From Chamaecrista fasciculata (lineage: Eukaryota > Streptophyta > Magnoliopsida > Fabales > Fabaceae): a stretch of DNA of 64,000 bases. Under the pieces are notes generated by a model, which was given only the letters and a program-made list of their open reading frames with translations, made no database searches and was not told where the DNA came from. Shown here in pieces: positions 1 to 12,100 of this stretch. The first letter of the stretch is position 1. Each line of letters opens with the position of its first letter. The stretch lies in assembly GCA_003254925.1 (NCBI GenBank), contig QANZ01049049.1, positions 214,502 to 278,501 of the forward strand. The letters run 5' to 3'. The position numbers and the translations under genes are program-made.

Positions 1-2118
1 TATATATATATAGTCTGACAATCATATATATTCTTATAATTTTATTTTTAATTATAAATTTCATAGATATATTAATGTATTATTTTTAAGTAATTGTCTT
101 TAAAATATATATTATACACATGTTTTTTATTTTAAATTTATCTAATTTTTTAAATTAATAATATTATATATTTAAAATCATTAATATAAATAAAAATAAA
201 GATAACAATGAAATAAATTACTATAAAATACAAAATAAAAATAATTGAAAAATTATTTATGATATTCATAAATTATGTATATTATTCATTAAATAAATAT
301 AATTTCCTTATCAATAGTTAAATATATATAATATTATTCTATATACGTATGTAATTTGTTTTATTTATTTTTTATATATTTTAATAAGATTGACTAATGA
401 TTATAATAGTTCGCAGGTAATTGCTTTTTCTTTTTCGAAAATATTGCTTTGATTAGAAACTCAAAATGTTGAAAATAACATCTTTTGTAATTCTAAAAGG
501 TTTCCCGGCAAATATTTTGAAATTAGGGAATGAAATTTTGTTTTAATGTTATCCCTTGATTGACTAATGTATTATCTTCATTTGATGATAACGTAACTCT
601 TCCATAAGACCATAACCTCTTATCCCTTGATTAATTCATCCGGTTTACGTGAACGAAGAATAAAGATTGAACTTATATATATTTTTTCAAAATATTTTCT
701 TCATTTTGTTCTCGTATATTTTTGACATTTAAAAATCAAATGCTTTGGTTCTATTGAACTGAGAAGACCCATATTATTTGAATTCAATGGAATCAACTCG
801 CGATAAGCAATTAGTCGATATATACCAGATTACTCTTGTTAATATGGATATATTCTCTTGTTCTGATCAGTGATTCCAAAATTTTGAACAGGTCTTTTGA
901 CGCGGTAATGCTGATTGCTGAGCCCACTACGAATAAAATAATAATATTTGAAATCATGATGAAAAATGTAAATATTGATTTTCCAGAGTTATTAAATTAA
1001 TTAGTGGATGGGGATTTATTCCCAAAGCTCAATCATATGCAGGGTTGAATCATAATTATTTAAAATAATTGTTGAAACAAAAGCTTCTTTCCTTATCCGT
1101 TCTATATCCTTAAAAAATTATTTGCGTTAGTGTCACAATTGCAAATGTAGGCTTAAAGAATCCCAAACTATTCCATTCACGCTACTAGGATTTACTATAA
1201 TAATACAACTTGCACATATGATTTGTTTAGTAATTTACGATATGCTTTCAACACAAAAAATATACATACATACATATATATATATATATCAATAATTGAG
1301 TATAATATATGACTTCCATAATATTTAACAATTAACAACAAAAATAATTAATTTTGAAAAGCCAATTCCCTCCATAACTACTAGACAAATTAAAAATTAT
1401 ACTGTAAGAGTTATATTAGTGGTTCTTCTCGCGGGGATAAAGCGATATATCATAATATGGATACATATACCCCATCGTCCATGCACGATTGATATCACCC
1501 GTGACATATGTCCTTGACTATCTATTTTTCACCAACGTTTTTAGCATCGCTAATTCACAAATCACAATTTCTAGCTAGCCTTTGTATCTAGACGTAAGAC
1601 TTCCAAAAGGATTGACAATTTTGGCAAAGCATAACAAGAAATTAAAGCTGACACGAACCTAACCATATAGCATGATGGTTCCACAATATCCAAATTAATG
1701 GACCCCTCTGGTTTTGCCTTTATGTTGATCTATACACACATAGCCTCGCAAACTTTTCGTTAGAATAGTTACTGATCGATGATATATAAGTTTTACATTG
1801 ACTAGCTGTACTATTTATAAATTATTTAATAATTTATGATAAAAATAAAACTGGGAAAGAGTTGTGACCCTAGATTTAATAACCCGAATAATTAAATTTT
1901 TATGAGTTATTATTTTGAATTAATTACTAATTGATTGATTTGAATAGTTATAATGCATATAATATAACATATTTATATTTGAACAGTTCTGAACATTCAA
2001 ATCTAAAAAGGTATTTTCCCACCAAAAAAAAATCTAAAAAGGTATTAATTGTTATATTTGAAGTATTATAACGATTTAGATTTTTTTTATATATATATAA
2101 AATCACTTCTTCCTTAAA

Positions 2119-2119
2119 N
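2119..2119. other. Single-N assembly join beside duplicated sequence
   Basis: One N lies between two near-identical segments, each made of a TA run followed by 'atcacttcttccttaaa' (2101-2118 and about 2132-2151). This is the pattern expected when overlapping contig ends at a microsatellite were not merged. Confidence 0.75.
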
Positions 2120-2332
2120 TATATATATATATAAGATCACTTCTTCCTTAAAGAAAATATACAAAACTTCAAAACTTGATCTTCTCTCTCTGTTCTGAAA
2201 TACTGTAATATATAGCATTGTAAAATTATGGAGGAAATCTGCCACAATAATTCTAGCAACAACGAAATATAATTACTCTTTGCAACAGTTCCGCCACACA
2301 TGGAATCGCAATTATACACCCCAAAAGCAAAT

Positions 2333-2989
2333 TAATTAATATATGCATACCAGCGTGTGAGTTTTTAAGCTTCTAGTAGCTAGGTACCCTACAGCTTATG
2401 GTGGGTAATGGGTAGGGCTTCCTTTATCTTGCTTTAGTTCTATCTTTTTGTTCTTTATCCATTTTTGAATGTGAGGTTTTCTGATCAACTTCTAACGTAG
2501 NTTTTTGGTCCCATATCTTTGGTTCATGTTACATAATTGGTCCTATATTTTTTAGTCAAGTTGCAGAGTCGGTCCCATATCTTTGGGTTAGGTACAAAAT
2601 TGGTCTCATATATTTGGATCAAGTGGGACTGGCGGTGAAACTTTTTGCAAAGATATGGGACCAATTCTGCAACATGACCAAAAGATATGGGACCAAAAGT
2701 GATACGGGACCAAATCTGCAACTTTTTGCAAAGATATGGGACCAAAAGTGCAACAAAAAAAGTAATGGGACCAAACTGAAACCTCAGTAAAAGTTATGGG
2801 ACCAAAAGTGCACTTTGACCTAATTAATATATGCATACCAGCGTGTGAGTTTTTAAGCTTCTAGTAGCTAGGTACCCTACAGCTTATGGTGGGTATATGG
2901 GTAGGGCTTCCTTTATCTTGCTTTAGTTCTATCTTTTTGTTCTTTATCCATTTTTGAATGTGAGGTTTTCTGATCAACTTCTAACGTAG
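2333..2989. repeat. Direct repeat of about 168 bp flanking an N and an inverted-repeat element
   Basis: Positions 2333-2500 and 2821-2989 are almost identical, with only a small difference in the 'gggta(at)gggtag' stretch. An N at 2501 and an element at 2502-2820 lie between them. The layout fits two allelic contigs placed in tandem, one without and one with the insertion. A real segmental duplication is possible but less likely. Confidence 0.75.
2502..2820. mobile_element. MITE-like element built of inverted 'ggtcccat' repeats
   Basis: The left part carries copies of 'ggtcccatatct' and the right part carries the reverse 'agatatgggacc', making a long imperfect palindrome. The right end reads 'gtgcactttgacc'. 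The matching left end is missing because the contig starts inside the element at the N (2501). The style resembles the elements at 28375 and 30789, suggesting a non-autonomous MULE or MITE family. No coding capacity was seen. Confidence 0.5.
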
Positions 2990-5323
2990 TGGGCTTGTGA
3001 TGCTTTCCATGCAACATCACTAGCTTTCAGACAACCACTGTTCCTCCATTTCTAGCAAGTAACCACATAAAGGTCTCTTACTAAATTACAACACTTAACT
3101 ACAAGTGGCCTGGACTGTAAATAATGATGAGCAGTGTGTGTCAATTCTACCACACCAATTATGTTCATTTTGAATATTGATCACTAACATTATTGTGTTT
3201 GCACAGAATATATTGTTGCGCAGTGACGAGTGATTGACAGGAAAAAGTAGCCAGTAAAGTTGGCCAATTCAAAGTCGAAGAATGAAAAACAACTAAAATA
3301 ATACCAGTCAATATTAACTAGCGAAGAAATTAATTAAGTTGGTAACAAGGATTGACCATGTTACTTGGTTGGGCGAATGGGTGTTTAGTCTGGTTGATGT
3401 TATAGCATTTCAAGACAGGAGGTTTCCCACAGTGGAAACGTGGCAGCATTAATTTATAAGTCTAATTTCTTTCTGTGCAAATTTCAATAATAGTAATTGG
3501 ATGAAATATATCGATATATTTCATATTTGCATTTTTATTTGGTGAGACCTGATGATGCGTTGAATAATGAATATATATGATTCATTGACTCGCCAGGAAA
3601 AAAAAAGGTTCAATTATGTCGAAGTCGAAGTTTCTGCTTGACTATTTAAAAAAAAAAAAAGAAAAAAGTTTCTGCGTGACTTACTAGGAGATTTTATGTT
3701 AAAAAAAAATTAAGATGATTTTAGGTTGTTTACAATCTATAGATATTGGAGATATCGATCGATCGTACATAAGCTGCATATATATATATATATATATATA
3801 TGCTTGTGTTCTCACTTCTCAGTAAACTAAGAGGATCTCACGTACGTTTTAGTGTCAACAGAAGATCGAGAGCAATATAATATTTATGAACTGCCTAGTG
3901 GTTGGGCCGTCAATGTCCACGAAAATTTATTTCTATAAATGCCTAATCATTGTGTCATGTACCCTAAGATGATTTTGGATAGGAAAAACTCAGGCCACTA
4001 TTTTAATTTTGTTTTTCGTATAGATGTACATATTTCCTCTCATTATTTAACTGATCTAAACGTTTCAATGCCTTGGCTTAATAAAGCATCAGCATCTGAA
4101 TTAAAAGAAAAGAACGGACAATACTTTAAAAACTTAATCATCAAATAGATTGGAAGATTTCTTAATTCGCCAAAAGGTCATCAAGTTATGTGAAATTTAA
4201 GTTAAAAATAGTTGTCTCTAAACATTTTCCTTGTGTTTCTTCGTTTGATCATATGAATTAATACTGAGAAATTTTTTACATAATGCTCATTTAATTAATG
4301 TTTGTCTGCAAATAACTACACCTGTCAATTGTTTATCAAACATTTATTGCTAGACCTGAATCCTGATTAACATTATTATGCTGTCGATAATGCATGCAAC
4401 CAACAGTATATATATATATATATATGAAACTAACAGCCTCAAATTGATATAACCCATTTTTTCTTTTGCTTGCTTCTATTCGTACTTTAGCAATTCGGAA
4501 TAATTGAAGTGAAGCTTTGACGTTTACACCTCAATACAATGTATATGCTTTTTTCTCAACTTGCTACCTTCAATTCATGTTTTAAATCTTGATAGCAACA
4601 GTTAAATTAATGTTGATGGCATAGTTTCGTCTCGATAGCAAAATTTACTCAACAGGGAGGGAATATTACGTTGCAGTTACTTAGAATCATCATCCATCAT
4701 ATTGTAAAAGCATCTTTTCCACTAATAAATAAATAAACAAGTATGCAATAGAAAATTTCACTAGACATTTAAAGTTTCATAAATAGCTTTATATACACAG
4801 AATTAATTGATAAGAATTGTTATATTCTCCTCCGATTTCATAAGATCCAAGTGGCAAGATAAATAATTGGCCATAATAAATTACAGTAGCTACTTCCATT
4901 TTTTTTTAATTAATAATTAATAACTACGATAATTTCAAGAATAGAAAAGATATAAGGTTAGGATTAAAATAAAAAATAAAAGGAATTAAAAAAGCAAGCC
5001 AAAGTTGATGCCCTTTCGGCTTTCAGTATGTGCCTCTTGATTCTTGAACCCTTCGGTTCTGCGAACAAGCTATATATATATACATATTATACCTTTAACA
5101 ATAAAAATCGGATTTTACTTCCTATTAATCCATTCAGATTTATGAAAGAATACACACCCACAGCTGTCTTAGCCTAAAATGGACCAACAAATATTTACAT
5201 CTGTAAAGTGAGTTCGTCCTCATTTTCAGAGCAGCTCACAACCATTAAATATAGAATTTTCCGGACTAGCTATTTGGGTTCCCATATGCCTTATTTTCTT
5301 ATACTAGATGATGAAGAGGAATC

Positions 5324-5668
5324 TGTTGGGATTTCTCCCAAGTCCCACATCGGTGGGATCAAAACTTGAGAGGGGGAGGGGGCCTTATAAATAGAGAGTG
5401 GGGCTTCTATCTTTTTGTATCACTTCTACTAGCCTTTGAGTGTGAAAGGGTTTGGGTAGTTGTGAGAGAGGGTTTTCAATTTTTCCGTTCAAAAATTGTA
5501 TTGAGGAGGGTTTGTAATTTTTTCCGTGCAAAAATTACAAATAGTGAATTTTGTCCCAGAGGGGGCCGTGGAGTAGGTCTTGAGGCACCGAACCACGTTA
5601 AAGATTTGTGTTCGTTTCTCCGTTTCCTCTTCCTTTATTTCTTGTGTGGGTTGCGCTTCCGCCCAACA
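5324..5668 (+). mobile_element. Solo LTR of an LTR retrotransposon
   Basis: The 345-bp segment begins TGTTGGG and ends CCCAACA, the TG...CA ends with short inverted repeats typical of plant LTRs. It is flanked on both sides by the same 5 bp, gaatc (5319-5323 and 5669-5673), an exact target-site duplication. A TATAAATA box lies near 5385, and the 'agtcccacatcgg' motif common in plant LTRs lies near the 5' end. No internal domain or second LTR follows, so it is a solo LTR left by recombination. Superfamily is not certain. Confidence 0.88.
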
Positions 5669-5673
5669 GAATC

Positions 5674-7054
5674 TAATTGAGGAATAACGATCGAGTAATA
5701 TGAGGATTAGAAGGAAAGAAAGTAATGGGATTTGCAATTGAAGAGTCCAGTTTCCAAGGTTTTAATTCGAAAAGAGAATAACAACATGTATACGTTTCAG
5801 CTAGGATGAACAACGAAGCAACTATGTGTTTGGATTTGTTTGGTTTTTGTCCTGTTTCTTGTTCTAAATTAAAGAATATCATAGGATTCTTTTAATTAAG
5901 ATCACCGGAACGCTGATTACCCTAGGCTCTCATTCTTCTGTTATCTCTTCATTAGTACTAAAATAACACTTGAATGAATTTTTAATGATTCTAAAAGATG
6001 GCGAGGAAAACAATGTCATTATAATTTATAAAGCAACTGTCATGACGTAAAAAGAATTAAACCATTTTACCTACCCTTTGGATATAAAATTGCCACCAAA
6101 TTGACTAGAGACATGAAGAACCAGCACAAAACCTCAATTAAAATTATAACCATGACCAAATAAAATTAAAGTGCTTGCTGCAGTGCATTGCTATTCTTAT
6201 TTATTTTATGGCATCTCCACGTGATAGCTGCACCCCAATACTATATACTATAGCTATAGAATGTGATTAGGAGCTCGATCCTACAATTAATTAAAAAAAC
6301 CTTTGTTTAACCAGTTTCATTACGAAGTCCTTAGTCACCTAGCTAATTTTATAATGAGCCTAGCTAGCCATATGAAAGGTTGATATAGTTATTATATACC
6401 GATATGATCCGTTTCTTCTTTGCTCTTCTAAATTTGAATAGGGTTATTTTCTTCTTTTTGTTTTGGTTTCCGAGTTGGAGTGCAATGCAAGAGGAGTATT
6501 GGCATAAACTTAAATTTAGGCCGTCTCTGCCTAACCGGAAGGAGATATTGTTGATTCAGCCGGCACGTATCTTTCGTTTTCGTAGGACACAACAAACCCT
6601 GATAGCAAAGAGCCGCGTGGTTTGGCTGACGAGTAGGCTTCGACAGCTTTCTTGCTGACCTGGCAAGACACTGGGCCCCATCTTGTCGGCCTATGGTGCC
6701 CATCCCCTACGTGTTTCCTGGCCCACATGCTTCCCATTGAACTTACACTTCAAAAAATGACTTCATCTTTTGTCTCTCCCACCCGGGATCCCTCCCTCAA
6801 CTCCCTTCCAAAATGCTGAAAATTAATTTAACAAAAACTATATCGAATTAAAATTCCAACTCTAAAATTTAAAATCACAACCTCCAAATTTATTTTTTAT
6901 TTTTTTTTTAAAAAAAAAACTTACAATCATAAAATNAAAGAGGAATATAATTGAGGGAGAAGTTTAGAAAAAGAATTACAGGGGATGCATGGTCCCATGC
7001 GTGACGTGGACTATGACATGGCAGTCTCTCTCTCTTTCCTGCATCCAACATCAC
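5674..7054 (+). promoter_or_regulatory. GH3 upstream region with auxin response elements
   Basis: No gene is supported here. Within 1.1 kb of the GH3 start there are three ARF-type motifs: GAGACA at 6108-6113, TGTCGG at 6684-6689 and TGTCTC at 6771-6776. TGTCTC and TGTCGG are established auxin response factor targets, and GH3 genes are classic early auxin genes. Single six-base matches occur by chance, so the two proximal ones are the better candidates. An N lies at 6936. Confidence 0.5.
6936..6936. other. Single N in the sequence
   Basis: One undetermined base next to a poly-A stretch, without an obvious flanking duplication. Confidence 0.8.
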
Positions 7055-7062
7055 TATATAAA
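7055..7062 (+). promoter_or_regulatory. TATA box of the GH3 gene
   Basis: The sequence is tatataaa, 101 bases before the GH3 start codon, preceded by a CT-rich patch (7023-7038). Spacing fits a core promoter with a short 5' leader. Confidence 0.7.
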
Positions 7063-7162
7063 CCCCTTGCCCTTTCACCCTCCCACCATCCCATCTCTCA
7101 CCAAACTTGATTCTCATTATTCAATTTCCTTTCTTTGTTCTAAACATATCCCATCCATCATC

Positions 7163-9157
7163 ATGGCCATTGATTGTGGGTTGTCATCCCCTCTTGGGCC
7201 TCCAGCCTGTGAGAAGGACGCGAAGGCCCTTGAGTTCATAGAAGAGATGACCCAAAACGTTGAGGCTGTGCAACAGAGGGTGTTGAGCGAGATTCTCACC
7301 CGAAACGCCAACACAGAGTACCTCACTCGCTTTCATCTCAATGGTGCCACCGATCCCGACACTTTCAAATCCAAGCTTCCTGTCGTCACTTACGAGGATC
7401 TCCAGCCTGATATCCAGCGCATTGCTAACGGCGACCGCTCCCCCATCTTCTCCTCTAGCCCAATCTCTGAGTTCCTCACTAGGTCAGTTTCTTTTCTTTT
7501 TATACATTTATAACAAACAAAAAAAATCAAAACAACTTGAATGAATGTAATCAATAATCATACTGCGTGCAGTTCTGGAACATCGGCTGGCGAGAGAAAG
7601 TTGATGCCAACCATTAGTGAAGAGATGGACCGTCGTCAGTTACTTTACAGTCTTCTGATGCCCGTGATGAATTTGTACGTCTTTCATTTACTTATTTTCT
7701 TTTCTTTGCATTTATTCCTTTAATGTTGGAGCTTGGAGATTGAATTCTGAATGGTGTTAATTATTACGTACGTACTCAGGTACGTGCCGGATTTAGACAA
7801 GGGGAAGGGTCTGTACTTCTTGTTTATCAAGGCGGAGACGAAGACTCCAAGTGGTCTGGTGGCTCGTCCAGTTCTGACAAGCTATTACAAGAGCCAACAG
7901 TTCAAGACGAGGCCTTTTGACCCATACAATGTGTACACAAGCCCAAACGAGGCCATTTTATGCCCAGATTCCTTCCAGAGCATGTACACCCAGATGCTGT
8001 GTGGCCTCTTAATGCGCCACGAAGTCCTCCGCGTTGGAGCCGTTTTCGCCTCTGGGCTTCTGAGAGCCATCCGATTCCTTCAAATCAACTGGAAAGAATT
8101 AGCCCACGATATCTCCACAGGGACCCTCAACCCAAAAATCACCGATCCTTCGCTCAAAGAATGCATGGGCAACATCTTGAAACCCAACCCTGAACTCTCA
8201 GATTTCATCACAAACGAATGTTCGGGGGAGAATTGGGAGCGCATAATCACGAGGATTTGGCCTAACACAAAATATCTTGAGGTCATTGTGACGGGTGCTA
8301 TGGCTCAGTATATTCCCACCCTTGACTACTACAGTGGCGGCCTACCCAAAGCCTGTACCATGTACGCCTCTTCCGAGTGTTACTTCGGGCTAAACCTCTA
8401 CCCTATTTGCGAACCTTGTGACGTGTCCTACACCATCATGCCCAACATGGGTTACTTCGAGTTCTTGCCACATGATGATGATCAGTCCTCATCGTCTTCA
8501 ACTTTATCCCCACCTCGACTAGTGGACCTAGCCGACCTCGAAGTAGGCAAATACTACGAGTTGGTTATAACAACCTACGCCGGTCTATGCCGTTACCGAG
8601 TGGGCGATATCCTCCAGGTCACGGGTTTCCACAACAAAGCCCCGCAATTCCGGTTCGTGAGGAGGAAAAACGTGCTCTTGAGCATTGACTCTGACAAAAC
8701 CGACGAGGCCGAGTTACAAAAAGCCGTTGAAAACGCGTTGGCCTTACTGAAGGAGTTCAACACCAGCGTTGTCGAATACACCAGCTTCGCCGACACCAAG
8801 AGCATTCCTGGGCATTACGTCATTTATTGGGAACTGTTGGTGAAAGATGGTTCGAACCAGCCAACCCATGAAGTGCTGAACCGGTGTTGCCTAGCCATGG
8901 AAGAAAGCATGAACTCGGTGTATAGACAAGGAAGAGTGGCTGATCATTCAATTGGACCCTTGGAAATCAGAGTGGTGAAGAATGGTACCTTCGAGGAATT
9001 AATGGACTACGCTATCTCCAGAGGTGCCTCTATCAACCAGTACAAAGTACCAAGGTGTGTGAGTTTCACACCTATCATGGAACTTCTCGATTCTAGAGTT
9101 GTCTCCACTCATTTCAGCCCAGCTGCACCCCACTGGACCCCAGAACGACGTCGTTGA
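7163..9157 (+). CDS. GH3: GH3 family indole-3-acetic acid-amido synthetase
   Basis: Three exons (7163-7482, 7573-7674, 7780-9157) join in phase to give 599 residues, the normal size for the family. GH3 enzymes adenylate auxin and transfer it to an amino acid, lowering active IAA in the cytosol. Visible signature motifs are [10 protein letters not shown] (residues 107-116, ATP phosphate loop, split by intron 1), YASSE (336-340) and YRVGD (413-417). Overall sequence matches the auxin-conjugating group II clade (GH3.1-GH3.4 type in Arabidopsis). The start ATG follows a TATA box by 100 bases and opens with MAID, as in relatives. Both introns sit at conserved GH3 positions. Amino-acid preference cannot be read from the sequence. 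Confidence 0.96.
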
Positions 9158-12100
9158 CTTCTTTAATTATCATCCCTCTCTGTTCATTTACCTTAATTTC
9201 CCCAGTACTGTATTTCTTTTTCTTTTTTTAATTTTGCACTCAGACGCTACTGTAGTATGTGTACTAGCTCTGCCTTTTGTGTTTGTGAAATAAGTTGAAA
9301 TTCGGTGCATGATCATGATGATATAATATGTAATTGTCAAATACATATGTTTGTTTAATTTTGTTTCTTTATCCACTCTATGGTAAGCATGTTTAATTGA
9401 TTAATTACTACGACTTAGCACTTACTTACTTTCTGTTTCCTAATAAGTTTAGAAAAGACGTTGAAAGCTCTGGTCATGTGTTGTGTCTCTGAATTTGGTG
9501 GGCATGAAAAATTTGATGCGATATGGAAATTTTTTTCAAGTTATCTGTTTCTATAGGCTCTATGTGGCTGTACTGATGTGCACGTGCTACATATTCTGTC
9601 TCGAAACTAGGTTTATAATTCGGACGAAAGTGGGTTATGAAATCCGCAAAGTGAGAAGATTGTATATAAATTTATTTTCTAATCAAATTTATTCGTTCGA
9701 TACCTTATTTCATTTTTGGAAGTATGTTACAAGACTTTTATACCAAACAGATGTGGACGGTTTAGTGGGAGGCTGCGTGGGGGAGCTTGATTACTGGGAT
9801 GTTTGACAGCTTTATTATCTACTCCCGTTCAACTAAACAGTAAATATTTAATTACTTTATATGAAGTTTCCCAGTACTTTCCAACAAACGTATTTGACCC
9901 TCTGCTTTATATATATATAAATGACTTAAGATTTGCCAAAAAAAAGTGACGAGTTTTTTTAAATGTATCATGGAAAGTGAGAATGTAACTTAATTATATA
10001 AAATATAAGTTAAAATAATAAAGATAAAGAAGAAAAGACAATGATGAATAGAGGTAATAAAAAAAGAAATTAAATTTTCATATTTATTTATTTATTTATT
10101 TATTCATCAACAATAATTTACATAATTTAGTCAATTTGTATTTCAATGGATTGATTTACTCGAATTTGTTTTTAGCTTCAGAAACAATTCTTTGAGACTG
10201 TCTTATAACATGGAAATGGCAGCGGCAAAATCACATTATTTATAATCACGTGCTCCCATTTCTTTGCCCTGTTTTAATCGCATTTTAAGTCTAACTTAAA
10301 AAATTGAAGGCCATGGTGGAGACATACATATATTATATCGACTATATAGTGGATATATATATCTATATATATGAAATATCTTAATTCTTAACTATCCTTT
10401 GATTTAGGTCTCGGAAATGCTCAAAACTCAAAAAAATATGTGGCAAGTTTGACGTAACTGGGGTAAATTGATCAGTCATTTGACTTGACTGATATGAGTC
10501 GACAAGTAACAAAAGTGTCGACATTTATCTTAAATGTAGACCAGCGTATACTTTGACCCTTTCAGTTTCAAACTTTCAAATGAGCCTGATTTAGGGGAAT
10601 AAATTTATATATTTTTATTATAATCTTCTAATAAAAAATTCGTAGTAAGTTTTACATGACCCAATTTAATAAAAAATATATAAAAGATAATGATAATATA
10701 AACAAATGTGTGGGTGAAAAAACCATACAAACATAAAATTTATTGTTGTGAATTTTTTCCACTACTATAAAATAGTGCCCTTTGAAACCTATATTTGTAC
10801 CAAATTATATATGTTGACCAGAATAAAAAAGGATTCTTTACTATATAATTTAGTGTACTACGCACTGCGTAGTACGCATGATATTTTTAATTATATACGC
10901 TCACATATGGTATACGGTATCATTTTGGGATATGTAGGCTACCTAACAACAATATTCGAGTTAAAATATTTGAATATTGGATATTCGGCGACAGAGATGT
11001 TGTATATAGAATGGTTACCTTTCTGCTTTTACTTTGTAATTCTATGGGCTCATCATACTTAAGCGCTGTATCAACTTACTAATTCTTTAGTTTTACTTTT
11101 ACCTGAAAACTTTTCACAACAAAGAAATATATATGTTTAACTGAGAATGAAAATGATGAATAAGAATTATATATACAAGATGATGAAGAAAGTGTCGATC
11201 TTTTCCTTTCACGTAGAACAATAAAGAGGAATTAAGAAGTAAACTAGTGATAAATTAATGAAACCAATTCAGAAAGATGGTCTCAGAGGCAAGCAAAACA
11301 TCTCAATAAAGCTAGGTAGGGAGGAGACCAGCTTTTCCAAGTTAATTGAATCGAAGAGCGGGCAATTGAATGTTGTAGTTGGTATGGTCGGAATGAGGTT
11401 TTAAAGTGACGGGAAGCTGCTAAAGTAAAATCTTTGAATGTCTTCCTGTCTGGTAAAATCTCAATTAATAAATTTGGCCCTTTCCTATCTTAGGTTTGAA
11501 CACAACAAGTGATCGAGGAACTGAAAAGCTCTCAGACAAGTCCAGAAAAAAAGTGAATAAAAGCGTATTATAAAGTTCATCATTCGAGCTGTAGATTCTT
11601 GCGGTAGTAATTTTAATTTATTGCATTGTGGTAATAGTCCGTTGTACCATTGGATGATACTGCCAAATATTGAGCAACCCGTTAAACTTTTTCTGCTTAA
11701 AATGGCCGTAATGATGGTCGTGTCCCTTCCATCCTCAGCATTCTTTACCGCAAACAGCTACTGACACTTTTCCTTTTCAATTTAATTTTTAAATTTTTTT
11801 ACGACGGCAAACAATATGCCTCTTGAAAACTTAAGGCATGAATAATAGAGAAGGTTCCTCAGTGTTTGCAGTGTTGGATTGGGCTAAAGAAGGATTATTG
11901 CTGAAGCGACTGAAACTTGAGTTCAGGCTTTATACAAAGACAAAAAGAAAATGGACCACGTATATTATTGTCCTTTATCTGTACTCTTAACATCTTTGTC
12001 TATGCTTTGATTTCTCATCTTTTGTTCTGGGTTGCCTAATTGCCTTAGACAAGTTCATCTCCTTTTATCTTCCTTTAATTAGCTGTCTCTTCTGAGTTAT

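Larger units (their letters stand above)
1..5323. other. AT-rich intergenic region
   Basis: No coding exon is supported here. Short open frames are AT-rich and resemble nothing I know. It holds TA microsatellites (around 1275-1290, 3779-3801 and 4409-4424) and two single-N assembly joins flanked by duplicated sequence, which are listed separately. Confidence 0.7.

Noticed and set aside
6404-6703. Open frames on both strands upstream of GH3
   Set aside because: No known domain, overlapping opposite frames, and they occupy the GH3 promoter.
9483-11062. Frames of 107 and 104 codons downstream of GH3
   Set aside because: AT-rich, no domain, and no splice context; typical random open frames.
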